A DNA stretch of 64,000 nt from Bifidobacterium felsineum. Its GTDB lineage: Bacteria > Actinomycetota > Actinomycetes > Actinomycetales > Bifidobacteriaceae. The notes under the pieces are model-generated. The model worked only from the letters and a program-made list of their open reading frames with translations, ran no database searches and was not told where the DNA came from. The stretch covers positions 1 through 64,000 of the forward strand of contig NZ_PEBJ01000005.1 in assembly GCF_002802915.1 (NCBI RefSeq), written 5' to 3'. A program made the translations under genes and the position numbers. Shown piece by piece: positions 8,485-18,615 of this stretch; the stretch's first letter is position 1, and each line of letters begins with the position of its first letter.

Positions 8485-9326
8485 TCGAGCTTTTTGACTT
8501 GGCTGAAGCCCAGCTCCACTGGCGTATCGCGACCGAAGATGGACACCAGCACGGTGAGCTTCTGGGTGGTGGGCTCGACCTCGGAGACCACGGCTTCCAT
8601 GGTGGCGAATGGGCCGTCGGTGACGGTGACCTGATCGCCAACGGCGTAGGAGACCTCGACCTTGCGCTTCTTGGCGGCGGCAGGCTTATCGCCGGCAGCC
8701 TTGAGAGCTTCGGAAGCGATCATCGGGGCCATCATCTGGACGACTTCCTTGCGGGAGAGCGGAGCCGGGTCCTTGGTCGGGCCGACGAAGCCGGTGACGC
8801 CTTCGGTCTCGCGAACGATGCGGCGAGCGTTCTCGTCAGGCCACATGCGAATGAGCACGTAGCCGGGAACACGCACACGGGTGATGACCTTCTTGCCCTT
8901 CTCGGTGTGCTTCTCGACTTCTTCCATCGGAACCTCGACCTGGAAAATCTGATCTTCCATGCCGAAGGAAGCCACACGGGATTCGATGTTGGTCTTCACA
9001 CGCTTCTCGTAGCCGGAGTAGGTGTGCAGCACGTACCACTTGCCATCAAGGGAGCGCAGGGACTTGGAGAACTCTTCAACGGCCTGCTGACCGGCATCAG
9101 TGCCTTCAGCTTCTTCGGACTCGTTGACTTCGGTTTCCTCGTCCTCATCCAGAGCGACGGGAGCCTCATCGGCAGTCTCAACGGATGCGACCGGAGCCGG
9201 CTGCTCAACTGGAGCTTCAGCTTCGAAAGCAGCTTCAGGAGCTTCGGCTGCAGCAGGTGCCTCAGCAGCGGATTCCTCGTTCGGCAGAACGGCGTCGAGG
9301 TTCTCGAGATTCAGTTCGTCACTCAT
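8481..9326 (-). CDS. nusG: Transcription termination/antitermination factor NusG
   Basis: A 281-residue protein. The first 95 or so residues are an acidic, alanine-rich extension common in actinobacterial NusG. The NGN domain follows from about residue 105 ([15 protein letters not shown]), with the Pro-Gly-rich core and GYVLIRM. The C-terminal KOW domain (about 225-281) contains [15 protein letters not shown]. NusG binds RNA polymerase and links it to Rho or to the ribosome. The gene follows secE after a 29-base gap with an AAGGTGA site. Its stop codon is the first base-paired segment of the downstream structured repeat. Confidence 0.97.
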   Translation of the reverse strand: MSDELNLENLDAVLPNEESAAEAPAAAEAPEAAFEAEAPVEQPAPVASVETADEAPVALDEDEETEVNESEEAEGTDAGQQAVEEFSKSLRSLDGKWYVLHTYSGYEKRVKTNIESRVASFGMEDQIFQVEVPMEEVEKHTEKGKKVITRVRVPGYVLIRMWPDENARRIVRETEGVTGFVGPTKDPAPLSRKEVVQMMAPMIASEALKAAGDKPAAAKKRKVEVSYAVGDQVTVTDGPFATMEAVVSEVEPTTQKLTVLVSIFGRDTPVELGFSQVKKLD

Positions 9327-9355
9327 GCGTGTGTTTCACCTTAGGTTGTTGGAAA

Positions 9356-9583
9356 TCAGCCAAACAGCCACAGAGTCGACTTGCCCAGACCGAAGTCCAT
9401 GCCAGTGACCAGGGCCATCAGCAGCAGCACGAAGATGAACACAGCCAGAGACCAGAAGAACAATTCCTTGGCAGTAGGAGTAACGACCTTGCGAAGCTCG
9501 TCGATGATCTGCTTGATGAACAGACCGATACGCATGAAGACATTCGGCTTGACTACCTTTTCATTCTTGCTCGTCTTAGCCAT
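9356..9583 (-). CDS. secE: Protein translocase subunit SecE
   Basis: A 75-residue single-helix SecE of the short type found in Gram-positive bacteria. The start is the ATG at 9583 (MAKTSKNEK); the frame extends further into the tRNA and is not credible. An amphipathic segment FIKQIIDELRKVVTPT is followed by the membrane helix from about residue 42 to 63. SecE clamps SecY and is essential for protein export. It stands between tRNA-Trp and nusG, the usual bacterial order. Confidence 0.95.
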   Translation of the reverse strand: MAKTSKNEKVVKPNVFMRIGLFIKQIIDELRKVVTPTAKELFFWSLAVFIFVLLLMALVTGMDFGLGKSTLWLFG

Positions 9584-9625
9584 TCCGTACCTCGCGTCAG
9601 CTGCTTGATTATTAGAAAGACTTGG

Positions 9626-9698
9626 CAGGGAAGGCGGGACTCGAACCCACAACCTACGGTTTTGGAGACCGTTGCGCTACCAATTGCGCCACTTCCCT
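9626..9698 (-). tRNA. tRNA-Trp (CCA)
   Basis: A 73-base cloverleaf on the minus strand. The acceptor stem is AGGGAAG/CTTCCCT with discriminator G. The anticodon stem-loop is CGGTCTCCAAAACCG with anticodon CCA, and the T arm contains GGTTCGAGTCC. The 3' CCA is not encoded. It is the first element of the secE-nusG transcription unit, as in many bacteria. Confidence 0.97.
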
Positions 9699-9817
9699 AG
9701 GTGTCATCCACCTCAGCTGGCGTTCTGTAGAGAACGCTTCGCCATGGCGAAAACCGCCAAGTCGATATAGTAACGGCTGAGGTGGATTAACGCAAATCGC
9801 GTGTCGCGAATAGTGGA

Positions 9818-11032
9818 CTACTGCTCGGCCCATTCCTTCATGCGCTTCATGCCTTCGGCCAGGTCGGCGTCGGCGAGGGCGTAGGAGAAGCGGAGGTAGC
9901 CAGGGGCGCCGAAGGCCTCACCGGGCACGGCTGCCACATGGGCTTCGTCGAGTAGCGCGGCGGCGAAATCGGCGGAAGTCTTGGCGACGGTACCGTTCGG
10001 GCCGAGCGGCTTGCCCAGCAGCGCGGTGATATCCGCGAACGCATAGAACGCGCCGGTCGGCGTCGGGCAGTGCACGCCCTCGATATCGTTGAGCGCTGCC
10101 ACAATGGCCTTGCGGCGCACATCGAAGGCCTCGCGCATCTTGTGCACCTCGTCCAGCGGGCCGGCCACAGCGGCCAGCGCGGCACGCTGGGAGATATTCG
10201 CCACGTTGGAGGTCATGTGGCCCTGCAGCTTGGTGGCGGCCTTGGCCACTTCAACCGGAGCGACCATCCAGCCCACGCGCCAACCCGGCATGGCGTAGGT
10301 CTTGGCCACGCCGTTGAGCACCAGCAGCTGGTTACGGCACTCAGGCACAGCCGCGCCGATGTAGGTGGTGTGCGCATCGTCGTAGTTCAGGTGCTCGTAG
10401 ATCTCATCGGAAATAATCCAAATGTGATGCTCAACAGCCCAGCGGCCGATGGCCTCCACGGTTTCCGGCTTCCATACGGCACCGGTCGGGTTGTTCGGAG
10501 AGTTCACGATGATGGCCTTGGTGCGCTCGGTGCGAGCGGCTTCCAGAGCCTCAAGAGACGGCTCGAAGTTCACATCGGCGCCAGCGAACACCTCGACCGG
10601 CACGCCACCGGCCAGCTTCACGGCCTCCGGGTAGCTGGTCCAGTACGGCGTCGGGATAATGACCTCATCGCCAGGGTTCAGCAAGATCTGGAAGGATTCG
10701 TACACGGCCTGCTTGCCGCCGTTGGTCACCACCACCTGATCAGCGGTGGCTTCATAGCCGGAATCACGCAGCACCTTGGCCGCGATGGCCTCACGCAGCT
10801 CCGGCAGACCCGGGGTGGGCGTGTACTTGTAGTTCTTCGGATCGAGGCAAGCGTCGGCGGCTGCCTTGACCACGTTGGCGGGGGTCGGGAAGTTCGGCTC
10901 GCCAGCGCCAAAACCAATGACATCGAGGCCGGCGGCCTTCATTGCCTTGGCCTTGGAATCGACGGCAAGGGTGGCACTTGGGGCCACGGTGTTAATACGG
11001 TCGGAAAGTGTTTGCCATTCAGCCATAGTCAT
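9818..11032 (-). CDS. aspC: Class I aminotransferase, probable aspartate aminotransferase
   Basis: A 404-residue fold-type I PLP enzyme. Visible markers are [10 protein letters not shown] near residue 42, [10 protein letters not shown] near 175 (Asn that contacts PLP) and the segment [15 protein letters not shown] near 240 with the Schiff-base lysine and following arginines. This matches the aspartate aminotransferase subgroup common in Actinobacteria and Thermus. It would transfer the amino group between aspartate and 2-oxoglutarate and so feed the aspartate-derived pathways encoded elsewhere here. ATG at 11026 is an alternative start. It runs in the same direction as proB, 178 bases downstream of it. 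Confidence 0.9.
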   Translation of the reverse strand: MTMAEWQTLSDRINTVAPSATLAVDSKAKAMKAAGLDVIGFGAGEPNFPTPANVVKAAADACLDPKNYKYTPTPGLPELREAIAAKVLRDSGYEATADQVVVTNGGKQAVYESFQILLNPGDEVIIPTPYWTSYPEAVKLAGGVPVEVFAGADVNFEPSLEALEAARTERTKAIIVNSPNNPTGAVWKPETVEAIGRWAVEHHIWIISDEIYEHLNYDDAHTTYIGAAVPECRNQLLVLNGVAKTYAMPGWRVGWMVAPVEVAKAATKLQGHMTSNVANISQRAALAAVAGPLDEVHKMREAFDVRRKAIVAALNDIEGVHCPTPTGAFYAFADITALLGKPLGPNGTVAKTSADFAAALLDEAHVAAVPGEAFGAPGYLRFSYALADADLAEGMKRMKEWAEQ

Positions 11033-11210
11033 GGTTCACACGATAGCCCGAACGCACGATGTTGCCAAGGGTGAGTGCGTGATAGCCAGTCACCCTCCCA
11101 CGGTGTTGTACATACTCCATCGTGTGGTAACCCTCATTATTCACATTGGCGGAATAACGCCATTTTAAGAGACTGCATTATGAGCGATTTGCCACACCGT
11201 GGAGGAAATG

Positions 11211-12344
11211 TCACACCAGCACGAGATTGTCTCGGTGCACCAGCGGGTGCGCGTACTCGGGGCCGAGGAATCGCTTGAGCTGTGCGGTGTTGCGGCCGAG
11301 CATCTGCGGAATCTCTTCGGAATCGAATCCGGCGAGGCCACGGGCCAGATGCGTGCCAGCTTCGTCATCGATCCATACCGGGTCGCCTGCGGAGAAGTCT
11401 CCTCGGGCTTCGAGCGCGCCGGCCGCCAACAGCGAGGCTCGACCACCGCGGATGGCCTTGGCGGCTCCGGCATCAACCACGATAGTGCCGCGCGGTTCGG
11501 CGGCAAAGCCAATCCACAGGCGGCGCGAAGAGCCTCGTGCCTTCACGGGCGCGAAGACCGTGCCCACCGGGTCGCCCATCATGGCCGGACCAGCATTTGC
11601 CGCACAGGTCAACACGGTCGGAATGCCGGAGACGGCGGCCACACGTGCAGCCTCCAGTTTGGTGACCATGCCGCCGGTGCCCACCTTAGAGCCGGAACCG
11701 GAAACGGTGATGTCGTCCAGCGCATCAATCACATTGGGCACATAGTCCACGCGACGCGACCCTGGATCAGAGGGCGGTGCCGTGTAGAGCGCATCCACAT
11801 CGGTGAGCAGCACCAGTGCTTCCGCGCGAACCAGATTGGCGATCAGCGCGGAAAGCCGGTCATTGTCGCCGAATCGAATCTCATTGGATGCCAGCGAATC
11901 GTTTTCGTTGATGATCGGCACCACACCAAGGTCAAGCAGACGGTCCAGCGTGCGCTGCACATTGCGGTATTGCGTGGCGCGAATCGTATCTTCAGCAGTA
12001 ATCAGAATCTGGCCTACGTGAATGCCGAACCGGCCGAATGCGGTCTCATACCGGGCCATCAGCAGACCCTGGCCGACTGCCGCCGTGGCCTGCTGCGTGG
12101 CCACATCGGTAGGGCGAGCGTCGAATCCGAGCGGGCCAAAGCCGGCCGCAATAGCACCGGATGAGACCAGTACCACGCGGCCGCCCATCAGTCGCACCTG
12201 AGCCAAGGCCGCGGCCAGCGCGTCAAGCTTGGCGGGGTCGAGGTGCCCGCTCGGCTGAGTGAGCGAGCTGGAGCCCACTTTGACCACGATGGTGCCGGCC
12301 TCAGCAATACTTCTACGAACCTCGGCTTGACTCGGTGTGCTCAT
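11211..12344 (-). CDS. proB: Glutamate 5-kinase
   Basis: A 377-residue enzyme that phosphorylates glutamate as the first step of proline synthesis. The start ATG 12344 has AGGGGAG upstream; longer versions of the frame lack a site. The amino acid kinase domain begins VVKVGSSSLTQP near residue 20 and includes the nucleotide-binding VVLVSSGAIAAGFGPLG and the substrate-binding NENDSLASNEIRFGDND near 160-176. The C-terminal 100 residues form a PUA domain, as in the longer ProB class. It follows obg directly (82-base gap), the usual obg-proB pairing in Actinobacteria. Confidence 0.96.
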   Translation of the reverse strand: MSTPSQAEVRRSIAEAGTIVVKVGSSSLTQPSGHLDPAKLDALAAALAQVRLMGGRVVLVSSGAIAAGFGPLGFDARPTDVATQQATAAVGQGLLMARYETAFGRFGIHVGQILITAEDTIRATQYRNVQRTLDRLLDLGVVPIINENDSLASNEIRFGDNDRLSALIANLVRAEALVLLTDVDALYTAPPSDPGSRRVDYVPNVIDALDDITVSGSGSKVGTGGMVTKLEAARVAAVSGIPTVLTCAANAGPAMMGDPVGTVFAPVKARGSSRRLWIGFAAEPRGTIVVDAGAAKAIRGGRASLLAAGALEARGDFSAGDPVWIDDEAGTHLARGLAGFDSEEIPQMLGRNTAQLKRFLGPEYAHPLVHRDNLVLV

Positions 12345-12425
12345 AATGCTCCCCTGACTGGCTCCCATTGCTATTGTGCGATGCACAGCTCGGCGCGCAT
12401 CGCACGGCAATACCAGTCTAGTTGC

Positions 12426-14411
<1,986 letters not shown>

Positions 14412-14437
14412 TTAACGCAAGCGTCTACACTTGATGC

Positions 14438-15391
14438 ATGGGGACACATCATTCGCTTGAAATACTCTTCGATGCCGCGCAACAGGAGCGTAGGTGTGCA
14501 GTGCCGCACACTGACACGGACGTCAAAGCGGTTGCACGCCGTGTGCACGCAGGAACAATAAAGCGTGTGTATCGCGGCCTTTACGCACGACAACAGTATT
14601 GGGATTCACTCAATCCTCATGACCAAATCCGCCACATCGTACGCTCTTTGGCTCAGCAGCACCCAGACTGGGTTTTCTGCGGGCCAACCGCCGCGATTAT
14701 GCACGGACTAGATTGCTCGTATCGTTTTCTTCTGCCAATATGCATCGTCGCCAAACCGGGCACCCATATTCGCAATACCGCGCAATTGGCTCATCATGCG
14801 ATGGCATATCCCGAAACAGCTGTTATTGACGGAGTTCCCGTTACTGTGCCGCTCCGCACTCTCTTCGACTGCGCGGCCAAACTACCGTTACGCTTCTCTC
14901 TGAGCATTCTCGATTCGGCCTTACGCAAGCAAGTTGTGCAACGACCAGTGTTGGAGGCGTATCCCCATACGGTGAAATACGTTAGGAATCGCAAAGCTGC
15001 TTTACGCGCATTCTCTCTCGCCGACGCGCGCAGCGAGAACGGCGGGGAATCCGAAGCGCGTGGGGTGTTAACGGAAATCGGCTATCCGGTTCATGACCTT
15101 CAAACTGTTTTCCCATGCCTAACGTACTCCTCGCGAAACCATCGTGTTGACTTTCTTTGGGTTCGCGAAGACGGCACGAAAATCGCCGGCGAGTTCGACG
15201 GCGTTCGCAAATATGTGGATCCGGAAATGACCTCGAGGCGGGATATCCGCGCAGTCGTAACGCAGGAACGCGAGCGCGAACACTGTCTAGAACGGCAGAA
15301 CGTCGATGTTGTACGCATGTTTTACGACGAGCTCAACAGGCCAAATCAGTTGGTCGCAAAGCTTCGCGCCAAACGCGTCCCGCATGCTTGA
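14438..15391 (+). CDS. AbiEi-antitoxin-like protein with nuclease-like C terminus
   Basis: A 317-residue protein. The N-terminal part (about 1-190) resembles the AbiEi-type antitoxin family: a winged-helix start followed by PDWVFCGPTAAIMHGL and VPLRTLFDCAAKL segments. The C-terminal part (about 200-310) has an E...VDFLWV...GEFDG pattern like restriction-type nuclease folds (DUF559/Vsr-like). No AbiEii toxin lies next to it, so it is an orphan by position. It points opposite to its neighbours and is bracketed by palindromic repeats A1 and A2, which suggests an inserted cargo gene. The start at 14438 lacks a clear ribosome-binding site. Function in phage defence is an inference only. Confidence 0.65.
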   Translation: MGTHHSLEILFDAAQQERRCAVPHTDTDVKAVARRVHAGTIKRVYRGLYARQQYWDSLNPHDQIRHIVRSLAQQHPDWVFCGPTAAIMHGLDCSYRFLLPICIVAKPGTHIRNTAQLAHHAMAYPETAVIDGVPVTVPLRTLFDCAAKLPLRFSLSILDSALRKQVVQRPVLEAYPHTVKYVRNRKAALRAFSLADARSENGGESEARGVLTEIGYPVHDLQTVFPCLTYSSRNHRVDFLWVREDGTKIAGEFDGVRKYVDPEMTSRRDIRAVVTQEREREHCLERQNVDVVRMFYDELNRPNQLVAKLRAKRVPHA

Positions 15392-15516
15392 ATGCAGGCG
15401 AGCGGAGTTTCGAATACTGCGCCTCGGTCTGTTTGCACCAACGCGCCCCGTTCAACCGCCATGCTGCTCGTCTTTCGGGTTCAGACGTTCGCTGTGCACG
15501 CCTGCTCCACCCTAAT
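15392..15516. other. Gap between the AbiEi-like gene and repeat A2
   Basis: I see no gene, terminator or clear site in these 125 bases. Confidence 0.5.
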
Positions 15517-15629
15517 TACGGGCTGAAATGGACGTTTCCGGCGATTCGCAGCGCGAAATAGGACACTTGGGGGCTTCAAAACGTCCATTCGGCGCTTCGA
15601 ATTGCGCGAAACGTCCATTTTAACCCGTA
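15517..15629. repeat. Palindromic repeat family A, copy 2
   Basis: This 113-base element has long inverted arms. The left arm TACGGGCTGAAATGGACG is mirrored at 15612-15629, and similarity continues for about 40 bases into each arm. It is almost identical to copy 3 at 17562, with only a few differences such as TTTTAACCC in place of TTTCAGCCC. Confidence 0.9.
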
Positions 15630-15741
15630 TTTGGCAGCTCCTCAAAGAGAAAATGCACGCTCAAGCACAGACGCTCGCCCGAATGTCCACACAACCCGCC
15701 CCTGCACCGTTCCCCCCGACTGCCGCATCGGCACAAAACGC

Positions 15742-15782
15742 AAAAGACCGCACTGGCGCTTGGGTAAGCGTACAGTGCGGTC
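15742..15782 (-). terminator. Terminator of the LAXTG surface-protein gene
   Basis: On the minus strand AGACCGCACTG and CAGTGCGGTCT enclose an inner ACGCTT-ACCC-AAGCGC hairpin, followed by TTTTG. Its sequence, not only its shape, matches the terminator at 17743, so one is probably a duplicate of the other. Confidence 0.85.
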
Positions 15783-15796
15783 TAGCTGCTCCCAGC

Positions 15797-17383
15797 TCAG
15801 CTGCGGCGGCGGACGGTCAGGACAGCTCCGGCGGCGACGGCCAGAACCAGGACGGCCACACCTGCCACAGCCACACTGGAGCCGGTGGCTGCCAGAGACT
15901 TCTTAGCGGCAGGCTTCTTGTTATTGCCCTTATTCGTGCTCGGCTGAGTAGGCTGTGGGTTCTGCTGGGAGGAGGCCGGGACCGTGAACGAATCCCACAC
16001 CAGCGGCAACGTCGCGTCATATGGCTTGAACACGATGCGGTGCTTGCCTGCGGCAAGGTTCGCCGGCAGCGTCACCTCAAGGGTGCCCTGATCAGACACG
16101 GTCGCGCCCACGGCCAAGGTGACCGGCGTGGAGTACACGTACACGTCACCTTGCTTGCCCACGTATTCGGACGGCAGCTGCAAGGTCAGCTTCTCACCGG
16201 GCTTCGCGGTAGACGGCTTGACCAGATCGGCATCCTGCGTATCGACGGTCAGATCCTTGTCCGCGTCCGGAGCTACGGCTTTCACCGTCACCACGCGCGT
16301 GGCGGTGGCCGTATTGCCGGCCTTGTCCTTGACCGTGTAGGTCAGCGTGGTCCTGCCTGGTTTGGAGGTATCAACGGCGGACGGAGCGACCGTAATGCTC
16401 TTGGTCACGTCGCCATCAACCGCATCCTTCGCAGAAATGCCGGCCAGCGGATCGAACGTGCCCCCTTGCTCAACCGTCACATCCGAAACACCCGAGAACA
16501 CCGGAGCGGCGGTATCCGGAGCGGGAGCCTCGCTACGATCAAGCTCGATGGTGCCAATCTCCTGCGGCGCTACATCCCAGTTGATATAACCGACATACAC
16601 GTTGAAGTACTTGACCTCAGGATTTGCGTATGCAGCATCCACGAACTTGGCAAGGTCAGCATCGTCATACGTGCCGTTTCCCAAAGCGAACGGCTTTGAA
16701 TTTCCGCCCTCGCCGACGTAAAGCCAATTATTGTAATTGGCTACCCACAAATCACCAGAAGCTGCTACAGTCCCGTCGCGCATCAGGCAGGACTGGCCAT
16801 ATGCGCCATTGCCAAGATCATGCAAGGGAGAGTCACACGCTGAAATGTACAAAGCACCGCGGAAGCTTCCGCCCCAGCCGGTAGTCGTAATGGACAAATC
16901 TTTGAAATCGGCCTTACGAACCGTTGTCTGCTGAACCTTACCGAACTGCTTCTTAGTCTGCCACTGGGCATATAGCACTCCGCCTTCAGGGTACTTCAGC
17001 TTGCCGCTCGGCAATGTCGGAGCCTGATCGACCACGATTGCACTTTGCGGGTCTGCAGACGTTGACTTAAAGAAGTACCAATCGCCGGTGCCATCCGCCT
17101 TAGTGTTCCATCCGTAGAAATTTCCGCTAGGAACCAGTGTATTGGCATAGGCGTAATCGGTGGAGTTCAAATCGGGCGTCCAAGCGTCGCCATCGCGAAC
17201 GCCGTTAATGGCTTCCTTGACGTATCCGTACTCTTGGCCGACGTTACGTCCCCAAACAACTTTTACCGCGCCATCAGTTTCGGCGGCATTGGCGGTGGCC
17301 ACCATGCCGGTCAATAGCATTGCCAAAGCGGCGAACACGCCTATCAGACGAAGCCACAGTGGTTTATTGTTGCGATTGTTCAT
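15797..17383 (-). CDS. LAXTG-type cell-wall anchored surface protein
   Basis: A 528-residue secreted protein. The signal peptide ends near residue 33 (ATANA). Residues 35-280 have no domain I can name. Residues 295-375 form an immunoglobulin-like domain of the DUF5011/HYR type (PVFSGVSDVTVEQGG...DAVDGDVTKSI). A second beta-sandwich segment lies near 400-465, followed by a Pro/Asn/Lys-rich wall-spanning stretch. The sorting signal LAATG starts at 497, then a hydrophobic helix and RRRS. LAXTG signals are usually handled by class E housekeeping sortases, not by the class C enzyme at 2232. It lies between two near-identical repeat-plus-terminator segments, which suggests insertion between rpmA and obg. 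Confidence 0.82.
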   Translation of the reverse strand: MNNRNNKPLWLRLIGVFAALAMLLTGMVATANAAETDGAVKVVWGRNVGQEYGYVKEAINGVRDGDAWTPDLNSTDYAYANTLVPSGNFYGWNTKADGTGDWYFFKSTSADPQSAIVVDQAPTLPSGKLKYPEGGVLYAQWQTKKQFGKVQQTTVRKADFKDLSITTTGWGGSFRGALYISACDSPLHDLGNGAYGQSCLMRDGTVAASGDLWVANYNNWLYVGEGGNSKPFALGNGTYDDADLAKFVDAAYANPEVKYFNVYVGYINWDVAPQEIGTIELDRSEAPAPDTAAPVFSGVSDVTVEQGGTFDPLAGISAKDAVDGDVTKSITVAPSAVDTSKPGRTTLTYTVKDKAGNTATATRVVTVKAVAPDADKDLTVDTQDADLVKPSTAKPGEKLTLQLPSEYVGKQGDVYVYSTPVTLAVGATVSDQGTLEVTLPANLAAGKHRIVFKPYDATLPLVWDSFTVPASSQQNPQPTQPSTNKGNNKKPAAKKSLAATGSSVAVAGVAVLVLAVAAGAVLTVRRRS

Positions 17384-17561
17384 CGCACTCTCAATTCTCT
17401 CGAATCATTCGTCCACGAACCACTCGACGACTTGAAAACCAACGCTACTTAGGGGGAAGGACGGTTATTTGGACATTCCCGTATTGAATGATGAACGCAA
17501 TCGGAAACGTGTACCGGTAGAGCGCCCCTACTTGCCGTTCCCGAAGAGCAAGCGACGCGCG
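17384..17561 (-). promoter_or_regulatory. Upstream region of the LAXTG protein gene
   Basis: No gene is present. The segment lies between the surface-protein start and repeat A3 and must hold its promoter. A GAGAGTGC stretch just before the ATG is the likely ribosome-binding site. I could not place a -35/-10 pair with confidence. Confidence 0.4.
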
Positions 17562-17678
17562 AATACGGGCTGAAATGGACGTTTCCGGCGATTCGCAGCG
17601 CGAAATAGGACACTTTGGGGCTTCAAAACGTCCATTCGGCGCTTCGAATTGCGCGAAACGTCCATTTCAGCCCGTATT
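17562..17678. repeat. Palindromic repeat family A, copy 3
   Basis: This 117-base element has the best-preserved ends: AATACGGGCTGAAATGGACG on the left and its near-perfect inverse on the right (17659-17678). It separates the LAXTG gene from the rpmA terminator. Confidence 0.92.
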
Positions 17679-17742
17679 TGAGGCAAAGCACAGTCGGTTC
17701 AGGCCCGCTCCGCTGGACACGGCAGACGGCGCACACATATGC

Positions 17743-17784
17743 AAAAACCGCACCGGCGCTTGGAGAAGCGCACAGTGCGGTTTT
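17743..17784 (-). terminator. Terminator of rplU-rpmA
   Basis: On the minus strand AAAACCGCAC and GTGCGGTTTT enclose an inner GCGCTT-CTCC-AAGCGC hairpin, with TTTTTG after it. It lies 33 bases after the rpmA stop. Confidence 0.88.
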
Positions 17785-17816
17785 CTTGAAAGTCTGCTAG
17801 AAGTCTAGCGAATCGC

Positions 17817-18068
17817 TCAGGCGGCGATCACGTCGACGACCTTGCGGTCGCGGCGGACAGCGAACTTCACGGAGCCGTCAGCAAGAGCGAACAGCGTGTG
17901 ATCCTTGCCCATGCCGACGTTCTGGCCCGGGTGGAAGTTGGTGCCACGCTGACGAACGATGATGTTGCCGGCCACGACAGCTTCACCGCCGAACTTCTTC
18001 ACGCCGAGGTACTGAGGCGACGAATCGCGACCGTTACGAGAGCTGGACGCACCCTTCTTATGTGCCAT
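17817..18068 (-). CDS. rpmA: 50S ribosomal protein L27
   Basis: An 83-residue L27 that begins [16 protein letters not shown] and carries the family signature [15 protein letters not shown] at residues 34-48. L27 reaches the peptidyl transferase centre with its N terminus. The N terminus has no extra cleavable leader as seen in some Firmicutes. The gene follows rplU after 22 bases with an AAAGGACC site. The terminator at 17743 ends the operon, so obg is now separately transcribed. Confidence 0.98.
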   Translation of the reverse strand: MAHKKGASSSRNGRDSSPQYLGVKKFGGEAVVAGNIIVRQRGTNFHPGQNVGMGKDHTLFALADGSVKFAVRRDRKVVDVIAA

Positions 18069-18090
18069 GATTCATGGTCCTTTCTATGAC

Positions 18091-18399
18091 TCAGGCGATC
18101 GCCGTGACCTTGACGGCGGTCAGCTTCTGGCGGTGGCCCTTACGACGAGCAACACCGGTCTTGTTCTTGTACTTCTGGATGTTGATCTTCGGACCCTTGG
18201 CCTCGTCGTCAACGACTTCAGCCTTGACGGAGACAGCAGCCAGATCCTTGGCGCCGAGGGTAACCTTGGTGCCGTCAACCAGAAGAGCAACCGGGAACTC
18301 CACGGTGTCGCCCTTCTTGGCGTCGAGACGATTCACGAGGATGGTATCGCCAACCTCGACCTTTTCCTGATGGCCACCGGCCTTCACAATCGCGTACAT
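18091..18399 (-). CDS. rplU: 50S ribosomal protein L21
   Basis: A 102-residue L21. The start is ATG 18399 ([18 protein letters not shown]), preceded by AAAAGGAAT; the 13 residues encoded upstream are not part of the family. The C-terminal signature [15 protein letters not shown] is at about residues 77-91. L21 binds 23S rRNA domain II. It is the first gene of the rplU-rpmA operon. Confidence 0.98.
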   Translation of the reverse strand: MYAIVKAGGHQEKVEVGDTILVNRLDAKKGDTVEFPVALLVDGTKVTLGAKDLAAVSVKAEVVDDEAKGPKINIQKYKNKTGVARRKGHRQKLTAVKVTAIA

Positions 18400-18473
18400 A
18401 GTAATTCCTTTTATGTTTTGGAAAGCTTCCTTGCCCAACGCGCACCGAGCCTGCGGTCAGACACCGAGTTTCG

Positions 18474-18502
18474 AATCTACACCTACACGCGGACTAAATC
18501 AA
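18474..18502 (-). promoter_or_regulatory. Probable rplU promoter
   Basis: On the minus strand TTGATT (18502-18497) and TAGATT (18479-18474) are 17 bases apart. A second TTGACA box at about 18525-18520 with TGATTT 17 bases on may form a tandem promoter. Confidence 0.55.
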
Positions 18503-18615
18503 CTGATTTTGTCCAGCGTGTCAAGCACGACACACCCGAAGTGGCGCGGAAAAGCGCCATCCCGGGGGTTGAAGTCTCATGCTGTGCTATAGAGCCTCGC
18601 CCGAGCTATGCTCGT

